From Branchipolynoe longqiensis (taxonomy: Eukaryota; Annelida; Polychaeta; Phyllodocida; Polynoidae), in the NCBI GenBank assembly GCA_030323885.1, contig CM059199.1, positions 3,555,923 to 3,619,922 of the forward strand: a stretch of 64,000 nucleotides of DNA, written 5' to 3'. Below the pieces are notes generated by a model, which ran no database searches, had not been told where the DNA came from, and was given only the letters and a program-made list of their open reading frames with translations. Below are positions 51,395-61,069 of this stretch, piece after piece. Within the stretch, counting starts at the first letter, position 1. Every line of letters begins with the position of its first letter. A program made the position numbers and the translations under genes.

Positions 51395-51428
51395 TGACCT
51401 TTGACCTTTGGCGATAAGTTGATCAAAG
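51395..51428 (+). promoter_or_regulatory. Perfect DR1 nuclear-receptor site next to a TCF-type site
   Basis: TGACCTTTGACCT (51395-51407) is a perfect direct repeat with 1-bp spacing, the preferred site of RXR partners and HNF4 in animals. ATCAAAGG (51422-51429), a TCF/LEF core, follows 14 bp later. Binding is inferred. Confidence 0.4.
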
Positions 51429-51544
51429 GAATTAGTATGTGCGCCGCTGGTATCCCGGCTTGCCACTGGATCTTTAATTATTACCGGCCGGTGAGTGGGC
51501 CAGTCGGCAGGGGAGGGGTGGGGTGGGTGGGGGTGAGTAGGTTG

Positions 51545-51861
51545 GTTGGTTTGTTGTCCTGGCAACATCTAAGGTGATATCAGGACGGGTACCGACTTGT
51601 GCCAGTGCACACTCATGGTAACATTTTAGTGCTGCCCCACTGGGAAATCAGGCTGCTGGTACCATGACCCGATATCCTACTCAGTCACATTATCCTGACA
51701 CTGAGCTAACCAGTCCTTGCCCTATCCTATTAACGCCGAGCGCCAGGCTAGGAAGTGCCAAGTATCAATCATTGGTTTGACTTTGACTCGATCGGGAACC
51801 CAACTCCAGACTTTCCCGCACGCGAAGCCTGCGCTGTGCCGATTCGGCCACCACGCCCGGT
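51545..51861 (-). mobile_element. SINE-beta, full length
   Basis: Tail GGTTTGTTGTCCTGGCAACA to head complement GATTCGGCCACCACGCCCGG. Confidence 0.85.
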
Positions 51862-52084
51862 GGGTGTAGGTATGCGTGTGTGTGTGTGTGTGGGTGGGTG
51901 GGTGATTCAGAGGCTAACATCCGGGCTGCCCGGTAGGGGAGCTGTCAGCGAGTTGGCGGGAATATCATGCACTTTGGCAGGCCTTGGTGGGATCAGTGTG
52001 AGCAGAGACCCCTGGTGGTGGACGTGGCAGATTGTGAAAAGGCCAAGCCTGTCAGCGATACCGGTGTGAGCGCGAGCAAGCAGC

Positions 52085-52092
52085 TTGAGTGT

Positions 52093-52123
<31 letters not shown>

Positions 52124-52455
52124 GATGTGTGAGCGTGTGTGTGTGTGGATGTGTGAGCGTGTGTGTGTGTGTGGATGTGTGTGTGGATGTGTGTGTGAGT
52201 GAGTGTGTGTGTGTGGATGTGTGAGTGGGTGTGTGTGAGTGTGTGTGTGTGTGTGTGAGTGTGTGTGTGGATGTGTGAGTGTGTGTGTGGATGTGTGAGT
52301 GTGTGTGTGGATGTGTGAGTGTGTGTCTGCGTATGTGAGTCGGTGTGAGTGTGTGTGTGTGTGTGTGGATGTGTGTGTGGGTGTGTGAGTGTGTGTGTGT
52401 GTGTGAGTGTGTGTCTGTGGATGTGGGTGTGAGTGTGTGTGTGTGGATGTGGTTA
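52085..52455. repeat. (GTGTGTGAGTGTGTGGAT)n tract
   Basis: Compound GT/GA/GGAT microsatellite of about 370 bp. Cysteine/valine-rich frames are artefacts. Confidence 0.95.
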
Positions 52456-52457
52456 TA

Positions 52458-52545
52458 CTGTTCTTACAATTTATATTATTGTCAACAGCTTAATTTATAT
52501 GTTGTGTGTTTATTGGAGTTTTACTTCCTTGCAACATCTAAGGTG
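52458..52545 (-). repeat. Duplicated segment with SINE tail, copy 1
   Basis: ACTGTTCTTACAATTTATAT, TTGTCAAC and GCTTAATTTATATGT, then a minus SINE tail cut off after AACATCTAAGGT. The same order is found at 52922-53010. Confidence 0.7.
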
Positions 52546-52596
52546 TGAGCTGGGACGCATGCGCAGTGGGGCAACGAGAAGACAATTATGAAATCA

Positions 52597-52909
52597 GGGA
52601 TGAAAGTAGTCTCTGGGGAAAAAAGCGAAAATGCTGATATTCTCCCATAGGTTTAGCATTGTCAGGGAATCGCGGAAAAATACCGGAAGTCGGGTTTCAA
52701 CTAACCTTGTTTTGATTACATTATCGCCCATACCAAACACTTTCTTGCTTAGATTCGATGTTCTAGCTACATCTAAGGTCATATAAGAAAGGGATCCAAA
52801 CCACCCAACTGGTGTCATATACATACAATTCTTTTGATTTTGTTTAACATTAATCGGTGAATATAAACAATCCCGGAAATCCGCGAAACCGCGGAGATCT
52901 TTCATCCCT
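52597..52909 (-). mobile_element. MITE-4, long copy
   Basis: CAGGGATGAAAGTAGTCTCT to CCGCGGAGATCTTTCATCCCTG, 313 bp. A SINE-tail-like stretch (GATGTTCTAGCTACATCTAA) sits inside near 52755-52790. Confidence 0.75.
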
Positions 52910-52971
52910 GATGAATGGCTACACTGTTCCTACAATTTCCATTATTGTCAACGGCTTAATTTATATGTCGC

Positions 52972-53277
52972 TTGTTGGCGCTTTACATGGCGACAACTAA
53001 GGTCATATCAGGACGGGTGCTTACTTGTGACAGTGCGCACATATGACTACGTTATAGTGCTGCCCCACTGGGAAATCAGGCTGCCGGCACCATGACCTGA
53101 TAGTGATATACCACTCAGTCATATTATCCAGACAGTGAAAGAGCCAGTCCTATAATATAATGCCGAGCGGCAGGCTAGGAAGCAGTATCAGTTGGGCAAG
53201 CCTCGACCAGGATTTGGATTTGAACTCCCGACCTTCCGAACGGGAAGTCTACGCTCTACCGTTTCGAGCACCGGTCT
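52972..53277 (-). mobile_element. SINE-beta, full length but diverged
   Basis: Tail CTTGTTGGCGCTTTACATGG to head complement CTACCGTTTCGAGCACCGG, with several small deletions. Confidence 0.8.
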
Positions 53278-53955
53278 AATTTATCTATTGTGAATAAAAT
53301 ATGTCTGTGGGTGCAGCGTCTTAGAAGGTTGGGGGAAAGTCTTTGGACGCTGGGTTTTGGAGAGAGGAGAGAGGGGGGGGGGGAGAAGGAGTGGGGGAAT
53401 GAGGAATGGAATGCAGAGATGTCGGGGAAGAGGGGGCGCTGTGGGGGGTGATTGGGGGGGGGGGAGATTGACTTGCAAACCAAGAAAGATAGAAAAAAAT
53501 CCACCAAATATCTCGTGATGAAGGAATAACAAAAAACTAAACATGTAAATAAGTTTGGCGCGCTCTACCGGATGTTTGCGCAACTATACACACGGTATCG
53601 ATATTGGCATGCAGTGCGGGAGGACGTGCAGTGTGTGTGTGTGTGTGTGTGAGGAGGACGGGGGGCTCATAAACTGACACTGGTGTATATACTGGAGTAG
53701 CGTTGGCTGAATCCTAACAAGGCCACGTGATTTATGGATGTCGGGATCGTGTGGGTGTTTAATAGTTCGCTCTCCGTCCTTTATGGGTGTGCGCATGTTC
53801 GTGACGTGTGTCGCTGACAGGAGTTTGGCAGCGGTGACTGACAAGATGTCATAGATTGACAACCCCTCCCTTCCTCCCTCCCTCATCCATCCCTCCTCAC
53901 CACGCACATACACACATACAATTTACTCTATATGGCAGTGCTGCCCTGAGTTCTA
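53278..53955. other. Mixed interval with G-rich and TG runs, no gene supported
   Basis: Poly-G runs at 53372 and 53454 and (GT)n at 53631-53652. A CACGTG E-box at 53723-53728. Frames are short and unconvincing. Confidence 0.45.
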
Positions 53956-53958
53956 TTT

Positions 53959-54226
53959 ATGCCCGGTACACACCTCCCGTATACGACCTAAAAAGTGTCG
54001 CGACTTAAGTTTGAGTTTTAGTCATTAGGTGTGTGACCCCCTAGCACGCCAGAGCCTTGCGATTCGTGACTTAAAACTCAGTTTTAGGGCTTAAAACTCG
54101 AATCGCAAGACATTCGAAAAATGAATCGGCCAGTTTTACATCGCGAAACCGGACGGGTCGGGTCGGGTTGTGAAACGCAGTCAGTTTTAGCATGTGAATC
54201 GTATACGGGAGGTGTGTACCAGGCAT
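53959..54226. mobile_element. MITE-6, copy 2
   Basis: ATGCCCGGTACACACCTCCC...GTATACGAC at left and GAATCGTATACGGGAGGTGT then GTACCAGGCAT at right, 268 bp. Confidence 0.85.
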
Positions 54227-54242
54227 TACTCAAATTGCCAGT

Positions 54243-54272
54243 TCCCGGACGCGGTGGCCGAATCCATAGCCA
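54243..54272 (+). mobile_element. SINE-beta head fragment
   Basis: CCCGGACGCGGTGGCCGAATC only. Confidence 0.55.
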
Positions 54273-54355
54273 ATTTTGAGGAAATTGTTTTCAGTTTCAT
54301 TTTAGGCCACGTACTTCGATAGCAGCATAACATGTTCGAAAGTTTGGAGTATGCT

Positions 54356-54713
54356 TAAAGCTGCAATGGTCCAATGAAGCATCAAATTTTCAAAACCAAA
54401 ACAATTATCTAGAATTGATTCTACATATATAACTTAGATACTGATGCACTTGTTAAACAGTTACCACGACATAGAAGGGAATACGCACTGAGGCAATCTA
54501 ATAGAACCTGTTATTGCAGAAGCCTATGGTGTAAGAGTTTAGGCATACTAGCCAAAACTAATTGTACATGTTTGCGCATCAAATATCTCAAAACTTAGCC
54601 ATATAAAATCAAATTGACTTCAGACTAAAGTAAGGTAGAATATGATAATCAATTTAATATATTTTTCTCAGAAAAATGGCAGAAACGCAAAACCATCGGA
54701 CTATGCAACTTTA
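54356..54713 (+). mobile_element. MITE-1, full copy
   Basis: TTAAAGCTGCAATGGTCCAAT to CATCGGACTATGCAACTTTAA, 358 bp. Confidence 0.9.
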
Positions 54714-54911
54714 AAGTGGTGATGGAGGAGGGGATTTTCACAGTCTCACTTCAGACGGCGTGTTTCCATGACAGCATCAAACTTTCGAAGTTTTATGAAA
54801 GCATGAACTTTTCGAAAGTTTGGTGAATACATCCAGTTGTGATGACAGCATAAAAATACATAATAATAATATATTTATTTCCACATGATCAATGTACACA
54901 CAAGTTGATTG

Positions 54912-55235
54912 GTGTTCTCTGTGGCGGAGTGGTTAGAGTGTCTGACTTTTTTCTAGGTCAGACTCCTCTAATCTGAAGGTCAGTGGTTCGATTCCCCGTG
55001 CCCCCACCTCTGCCAATTTGGATTTCCACTGCTGTGTATAACTTACAGCGTCATCAAAAGCCAGTTGCTCTCATACCATGTCTATGTGGTGTGGGAGGTT
55101 AAAAATCCCTTGGGTTGGTAAAAGTGTAGACTCGGGCTTTCTATCGACAAATTGTCTAATGGTGAAAACAAGCCTATTCAAGCTCATCCATGATAGGCAG
55201 TATAAATCTTCAAGAAAAAATGAATAAAGAAAAAA
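54912..55235 (+). mobile_element. SINE-gamma, best copy
   Basis: Head GTTCTCTGTGGCGGAGTGGT (A box region) and GGTCAGTGGTTCGATTCCCC (B box) with an intervening 30-bp stretch, then the body to GGTGAAAACAAGCCTATTC. The head looks like a tRNA with a long or duplicated anticodon region (TCTGACTTTTTTCTAGGTCAG is itself a hairpin). No AAC-rich tail. Confidence 0.8.
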
Positions 55236-55710
55236 TATCGGTACTTTTTTCACATGAAAAAGGAGAAAGCAGAAGTACAATACTTATGAGATGCTTTCCC
55301 CATTTAAAAATAACGCAGGTACATTGCTTATACCATAGAAATAATAAATAGAAAGACCCTTCAAACCAGCTTCATACCTGTCCAGCGACGAAAACAAGCA
55401 CCCTCAAAGGAGCTTAATCCCCTGGGGCAGAAGAAATACCATATATTAAAAATTTAAAAACAAGAAAGAACATTTTCCAAACGTTGCTGAAAGTATACAA
55501 TTTTTCTATGTGAATGCAGAATATTTTCGAAAACAAACCCATTTTGGTAGAATTGATTCGACATATCCATTTGCAGTAATGATGTGATTATTATGAAAAT
55601 TGCTGCATATAAGTCGGCTTGGTAGAATGTCTTACTTCAGGGGGTGAGATTAAAGCCGGATCGTTCGCCGAATGCATAAAATATTCATTCAACCGCTATG
55701 TATAACTTGC
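55235..55710. other. AT-rich interval, part shared with 33236-33360
   Basis: The 55250-55330 part is the low-copy repeat. At 55650 TTAAAGCCGGATCGTTCGCC hints at a decayed MITE-1 terminus. No gene. Confidence 0.4.
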
Positions 55711-55712
55711 GC

Positions 55713-55958
55713 TGTGTATTACTTACAGCGTCATCAAAGGCCAGTTGCTATAAAGTCACCATGAGTGCGCGCTGCCACAAGGCGCTTCCCGTCCTGATAT
55801 GACCTTAGATGTTGCTAAGACATAAAACAACAACAAACAAACAATAACTTACAGCATCATCAAAGGCCAGATGCTCTCATACCATGTCTATGTGGTGTGG
55901 GAGGTTAAAAATCCCTTGGGGTTGGTAAAAGTGTAGGCTCGGGCTTTCTATCGACCAG
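55713..55958 (+). mobile_element. SINE-gamma body split by a SINE-alpha/beta tail
   Basis: Left part to 55748 and right part from about 55846. The segment ACTTACAGCRTCATCAAAGG then CCAGWTGCT is present on both sides of the inserted tail. Confidence 0.75.
55749..55844 (+). mobile_element. 5'-truncated SINE (about 95 bp) with a long target duplication
   Basis: ATAAAGTCACCATGAGTGCG to AAAACAACAACAAACAAAC. The flanks (55719-55748 and 55847-55876) agree over about 30 bp with two or three differences, much longer than the 13 to 16 bp of other SINEs here. Confidence 0.75.
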
Positions 55959-56025
55959 CAGTGGAATGAGGAAGACCAGTCGTCTATGACTGAAATTTTC
56001 CCTGCTTAAACAACTAATGGGCCAA
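55959..56025 (+). mobile_element. Tail B fragment
   Basis: AGCAGTGGAATGAGGAAGAC to CCCTGCTTAAACAACTAATG, joined to the SINE-gamma end at CTATCGACC. Confidence 0.7.
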
Positions 56026-56149
56026 CAATTTAAAAAAAGAAGAATGCATCAAAGTTTGATAAAAGAATCAAATTCTCTCAAATAAAAGACTTCCGTTGAT
56101 ATTGCTGCATAGAAGTCAGCTTGGAAGAATATCTTACTTCAGGGGGTGA

Positions 56150-56375
56150 GATTAAAGCCGCATAGTTTGACGAATGCATCAATTTAAAAAAAAAAAGAAA
56201 AAAAAAAAGAATGGACAAAAGTTTGATAATAGAATCAAATTCTCGAAAGCAAAACACTTCCGTTCATTTGATTCTAGATATCCAAATTAGATACAGATAA
56301 AAAGTGATATTGCTGCATAAAAGGGAACACAGGGTCAGTTTGATGGAACATGCTACTTGTTATCGCTTAATAATT
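56150..56375 (+). mobile_element. Diverged MITE-1 left half
   Basis: TTAAAGCCGCATAGTTTGAC, TTGATTCTAGATATCCAAAT, and TTGATGGAACATGCTACT follow MITE-1 order; the right half is lost to the next SINE. Confidence 0.55.
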
Positions 56376-56607
56376 GTTCCTTGTGCCCCCACCTCTGCCA
56401 ATTTGGATTTCCACCGCTGTGTATATATAACTTACAGCGTCATCAAAGGCCAGTTGCTCTCATACCATGTCTATATGGTATGAGAGGTTAAAAATCCCTT
56501 GGGTCGGTAAAAGCGTAGGCTCGGGCTTTCTATCGACAAACTGTCTAATGGTGAAAACAAGTCTATTCAGACTTATCCATGATAGGGAGTAGAAATCGTG
56601 AAGAAAA
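56376..56607 (+). mobile_element. SINE-gamma, head missing
   Basis: CCCCCACCTCTGCCAATTTG to GGTGAAAACAAGTCTATTCA. Confidence 0.75.
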
Positions 56608-56817
56608 AAGAAATGCTGTGTCAAGTCACGTGTACATTTAGAGGTTTCTATTAAAACTGTTTTGTCCGATAGATCATCTAATTTTTGTTCAATCCTCCAT
56701 AACAATTTGGTAATACCAAAAAGTGGAAGTAGTTAGAATTCAAATTAGCATCAGGTAAACAAATGTGTGCCATACTATTTTTGTTCTGAATATTTTATGC
56801 TTTTATCGGATTTTTCA

Positions 56818-57288
56818 ACAGTCCGATGATGGCTTTTGCGACAGTCCGATGGCTTTTCTGTCATTTTCTGAGATAAATACATTAAATTGATCATTATAAG
56901 TTTCATTACTTTAGGTTGAAGCAACTTTTAGTTTAAATGGCTAACTTTGGAGATATTTGAAGTGACAACATGCCAAATTAATGTTGGCAAGCACGCCAAA
57001 ACACTGATGCCATATGCTTATGCAGTACCCTCCCCATGCCTTTCTAGGTGACAACAAATGCTTAACAACTGTACCAGTAGATAAGATAAATATGTAGAAT
57101 CAAATCTAGGTACACCATAGGGTTATGCAGTAACAGGTTCTAATAAATTGATTCCCCATACCTTTCTAAGCGACAACAAATGCTTAACAACTGTACCAGT
57201 ATCTAAGAAAAATATGTAGAATCAAATCTAGGTAAGTGTTTTGGTTTTGAAAATTTGATGCTTCATCAGACTATGCAACTTTAAATTT
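56818..57288 (-). mobile_element. MITE-1 with internal tandem duplication
   Basis: Reverse orientation. The segment GCGACAACAAATGCTTAACA with CTGTACCAGTATCTAAG and TATGTAGAATCAAATCTAG occurs twice (57048-57110, 57172-57236), and the outer terminus GTCCGATG is also doubled at 56822/56851. This makes the copy 471 bp. Confidence 0.85.
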
Positions 57289-57419
57289 GAAATGAAAAAC
57301 CATGTGCTTTATGAAATAATATTCTGTGCCGTCCTGTTTGTATAATGTGTGTACTGTAACAGAGGAATGTGCACCAAACAGCAAAAGTAGGTATGAAAGG
57401 CAACGAGTATGGAGGGTAG

Positions 57420-57680
57420 CATCGGTGAGGAGGTGTGTGTGTGGTGGTGGGGGGAGGGGGGGGCCCGGTTTGATTAGCGAACCGTAAAGGGTACCTCCCT
57501 CCTCCCCCTTCTCCACCCCACCGACCCAGCCCTCAGGGGTTCTCCAGGGCGTGGTATCACGTGACCACGTGACGCGGGGCGGGCAGCTGGAGGAGGGCGG
57601 GGTGACGGGGAGTACAGACCACGGGATCAGCACGGCCTTCTCCAGCCTCTCGGCCACGTTGCACAAACGAATCACACCCA
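57420..57680. promoter_or_regulatory. CpG-rich patch with tandem CACGTG E-boxes and a GC box
   Basis: CACGTG at 57558-57563 and 57566-57571, only 2 bp apart, then GGGGCGGG at 57576-57583. Tandem E-boxes recruit bHLH factors (Myc/Max, USF, MITF or Clock type) in animals. The minus strand is open for about 136 codons across the region (a CNVAERLEKAVLIPW stretch near the CpG core), but I recognise no family. Confidence 0.35.
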
Positions 57681-57854
57681 CTACCTCCGCCCCTCCATCA
57701 CACCTCGATTATATTTAATTATTTGTTTGTAGATCCCTTTTTGTGTGAAATCGAGGTGTGTGCTTAGTGATACATGCGGTGTAATGAGGTGTGTAGATTG
57801 CTTGTAGGTCTCACTGTTTTGACTATACGAGGCCTTTTTCTAAATCGACATTTC

Positions 57855-58570
57855 TGAGTTTATATATATATATATATTATATATATATTATATATATATA
57901 TAGTATAAGTTTGATATAAGTAAACGAAAAAATCCACACACTATATCCGAAGGCTTCTTTCTGGAATTTATATATATAATATATGGTGTATAAGAATTGT
58001 ACTAGTATAATAACCCAGAATATCCCTCCTTTCCCTCATCACTCACTCAGCTCCATGGACTGTGGGAGTCTGTCATAGTCATCTACTGCTCCAGCCTCCC
58101 CAACCTCAGCTCCGATGGTAGCACCACCAGCCCTGCATACAGTAACCGCCACTCACTGTATATAATATATATAATATTACATATAATCCATATAATATTG
58201 TATATAATATACATATTTTATATATATAGTATATATAATATTACATATATTGCATATATTATTGTATATAATATACATATTTAATATATATATATAGTAG
58301 ATATATTGTATATATATAAAACCACATGAGCAAGAGAACATATACACTATATCTAATGTCCTCTTCCTGGAGTTTATATTATATATAATATATTTCATAT
58401 TGATACACTATATCAGATAAATTACACACGCTACATATATATAGTATGTAATTTCTGCGATATGTATGGGGAAATTTAACGCTTAATACACACACCTAGT
58501 GTGTGAATTTTCAGACATTTAGTATGTCACTATGTGCCATATATATATAATATAATTTATCCACATACAA
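57855..58570. repeat. AT-rich TATATAATATAT repeats with interspersed unique sequence
   Basis: ATATAATATTACATATA repeats at 58155-58310 and others at 57860-57905. The segment near 58080-58130 (CATCTACTGCTCCAGCCTCC) resembles 389-420. No gene. Confidence 0.7.
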
Positions 58571-58679
58571 TACTGTGTAATATTTAGTGTAGGCTCATTT
58601 TGTTAGAAGTCTGTTTTAATTCACCATTTTGAAATGATTATGACATTCTCTTCCTGAATCTACACGCATACTCTATATA

Positions 58680-59045
58680 CTATGCATACTTCCGGTTTAC
58701 TTATCATTCACCATTCACTTCCGGCGAATCCTTACTAAGCGTCACCCCGGGGCCTCCTCCCCTCGTGCCGGCCCCTCATCCATCATACCGGGTCAGGTTT
58801 TGGCACATTTACTTATTGAAAGCGCCAGGCTGACCCTGCCGTGAGCGGTGGCGGCGGCCCCGCCCAGCCTCGCCTCGGAGCCTGGAGCCCGGCCCCCGGC
58901 CCCCTCCACGGTGCCAAGGGGTACCGCCGCCGGACCCTGCCACCCCGCAGCCCCACGTTAACCCCTCCACTATTTCATGTTCACACCTCTGTCGGTGGTA
59001 GTGGTGGTGGTGGTGGGGCCCTTCCTGCTACGCGTATCCCTTGTT
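58680..59045 (+). promoter_or_regulatory. CpG-rich patch with two ETS sites
   Basis: ACTTCCGG at 58688-58695 and 58717-58724, 29 bp apart in the same orientation, then CpG-dense sequence. A plus frame at 58841-59047 opens through the GC-rich part with Gly/Pro/Arg bias and is not convincing. Confidence 0.35.
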
Positions 59046-59737
59046 AATAAATTGCCTTGAATCTCAGTCTGCATTGCTCCAATGCCCATTGCTCTAATGC
59101 CTCCAAGCAGGCATTGCCCTAATTCCTTATGGTATATGCCCACTTCCATAATAAAGCATTACAGAATATGCCCAGTGACCATTGTCCTAATTTCTTATAG
59201 CATGTGCCCATTGTCCTAACGTCTCATAGCATGTGTCCATTGTCCTAATGTCTCATAGCATGTGCCCATTGCCCTAATGCATAATACTAGTAATAATAGC
59301 ATATGCCCTAATTCCTTTTAGTATATGACCATTGACAAAATGCCTTATGGCATATTCCCACAGTCATAATGCCTCATAATACGTGCTCATTGCCCTAATG
59401 CCATATAGTATATGCCCATCACCCTAATGCCTTATGTATATATCCATTGCCTTTCTGTCTTTGCCCTTATACTATGCCCATTGCCACAATGCCTTATTCT
59501 CATATCACGTGCTCATTGCCCTAATTCCAAATAGTATATGCCCATCAGCGTAATGCCGTATCTATATATATATATATCCCTTGCCTTACTGTCCTTGCCC
59601 TTATACCAGTACAACATATGCCCATTGCTCCGATGACATATAACAGTTGCCTATGGTCAGAGTGTATTGCATATCCCCATTGCCCCCAGGTTGTGATCGG
59701 TGTGGTGCGTGTGGAGGTGGGGGAAGAGTGTATCTTG

Positions 59738-60077
59738 TTTGTTTGTTTGTTGTTTTACGTCCTAGCAACATCTAAGGTCATATCAGGATGGGTACCGACT
59801 TGTGACAGTGCGCACTCATGGCGACTTTATAGTGCTGTCCCACTGGGAAACCAGGCCACCGGCACCATGACCTGGTATCCCACTCAGTCACATTATCCTG
59901 ACACTGAGCACACCAGTCCTTGCCCTATCTTAATAATGCCGAGCGCCTGGCTAGGAAGCGACAAGTATCAATTTTAAAGTCATTGGTTTGACTCGACCGG
60001 GACTCGAACCCATGACCCCACGATCTACCAGCACGGGAGACGGACGCTCTAACTCATTCGGCCATCCTGTCTGGTCT
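59738..60077 (-). mobile_element. SINE-alpha, full length with 13-bp target duplication
   Basis: AGAGTGTATCTTG at 59725-59737 and 60078-60090, identical. 340 bp, both promoter boxes intact (B box complement GGGACTCGAACCC). Identical flanks and good boxes suggest a young insertion. Confidence 0.95.
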
Positions 60078-60251
60078 AGAGTGTATCTTGCTTATATCAT
60101 CTCAAATAGCCGTCTGCCTTGCTACTATACACATTGCCCTAATGCCCTATATAATATGCCCAATGCCCCCCAGGCTGGGATCGGTATGGTTGGCCTGAAG
60201 GTGGCGAGAGGAGTCTTTCTTCCTTGTATCACCTTGAATATCAATTAGCCC

Positions 60252-60558
60252 TAACCAGACGGGATGGGTTAGAGTGTCCGTCTCCCGTGTTGGTAGACCG
60301 CCGGACCGTGGGTTCGAACCATGATCGGGTCAATCAATGACGTAAAAAAGTATACTTGTCGCTTCCTAGCCAGGCGCTTGGCATTATTAGGACTGGTTGG
60401 TTCCATGTCAGGATAATGTGACTGAGTGGGATATCAGATCATGGTGCAAGCGGCCTGGTCTCCTAGTGGGGCAGCACTATAAAAGTCGCACTGTCACAAG
60501 TCAGTGCCCGCCCTGATATGACCTCAGATGTTGCTAGGACGTAATACAACACACAGAC
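60252..60558 (+). mobile_element. SINE-alpha, near full length with 15-bp target duplication
   Basis: AATATCAATTAGCCC at 60237-60251 and AATATCAATCAGCCC at 60559-60573, one mismatch. Internal deletions shorten it to about 307 bp (A-box region loses GGCCGAATG). Confidence 0.9.
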
Positions 60559-60629
60559 AATATCAATCAGCCCCCTATTCCCCCAATGCCCTATCGTATA
60601 TGTCCAATGCCCTCAGGGTGTGAAGGGCT

Positions 60630-61060
60630 ATTATTATTTATTTTCTTTGTAATATTAAGTATTTGTTGCGCGCTGTCGATAGGTGGCATTACTGGAGGTG
60701 TTTCTCAGGGAGTTGACAAGTGTAATCTTGCTACACGCGGAGAAGGGACCAGGATGTGTGTGTGTGGGGGGGGGGGGGGGTGCCTGATACCCCCTGAAGG
60801 ACACTGAGGATCAAACCTGAAGCGGAAGCGGGCATTAATCAGTTGGTATCAGTTGCGCGTCGCGGGGATCCAGAATGCAGCCGTATCAGATTGATTGGGA
60901 CTTTAACTGATACTACGGTTTGTGGGAGGCGGTTTGTTTGCGAGACTTCGTCTTGATTTATGTCGCCGTGTTCTACCGCGTGGTGGCGCTGGCTGTATTT
61001 ATTGCACTTGTAAGGGTTACTGTATAGGGTTGTGGCGTGGGCTGAGCGCGCTGTCGGATC
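60630..61060. promoter_or_regulatory. Unique CpG-containing interval with CTCF-like core
   Basis: CCGCGTGGTGGCGC at 60976-60989 is a strong CTCF-type match. Poly-G at 60767. No supported exon. Confidence 0.35.
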
Positions 61061-61069
61061 GCGTTAGTT

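Larger units (their letters stand above)
59075..60615 (+). repeat. Satellite built on ATGCCCATTGCCCTAATGCC, split by two SINEs
   Basis: Unit of about 40 to 45 bp (ATGCCCATTGCCCTAATGCC, TTATAGTATATG). Array from 59075 to 59640, with outlying units at 60105-60175 and 60565-60615 between and after the SINE insertions. A longer segment (CAGGTTGTGATCGGTGTGGT, 59689; CAGGCTGGGATCGGTATGGT, 60172) also repeats. Confidence 0.8.

Noticed and set aside
57271..57681. 136-codon minus-strand gene
   Set aside because: It is open partly because of GC-rich and simple sequence, and its low-coordinate end overlaps the MITE-1 terminus; kept only as part of a possible promoter region.
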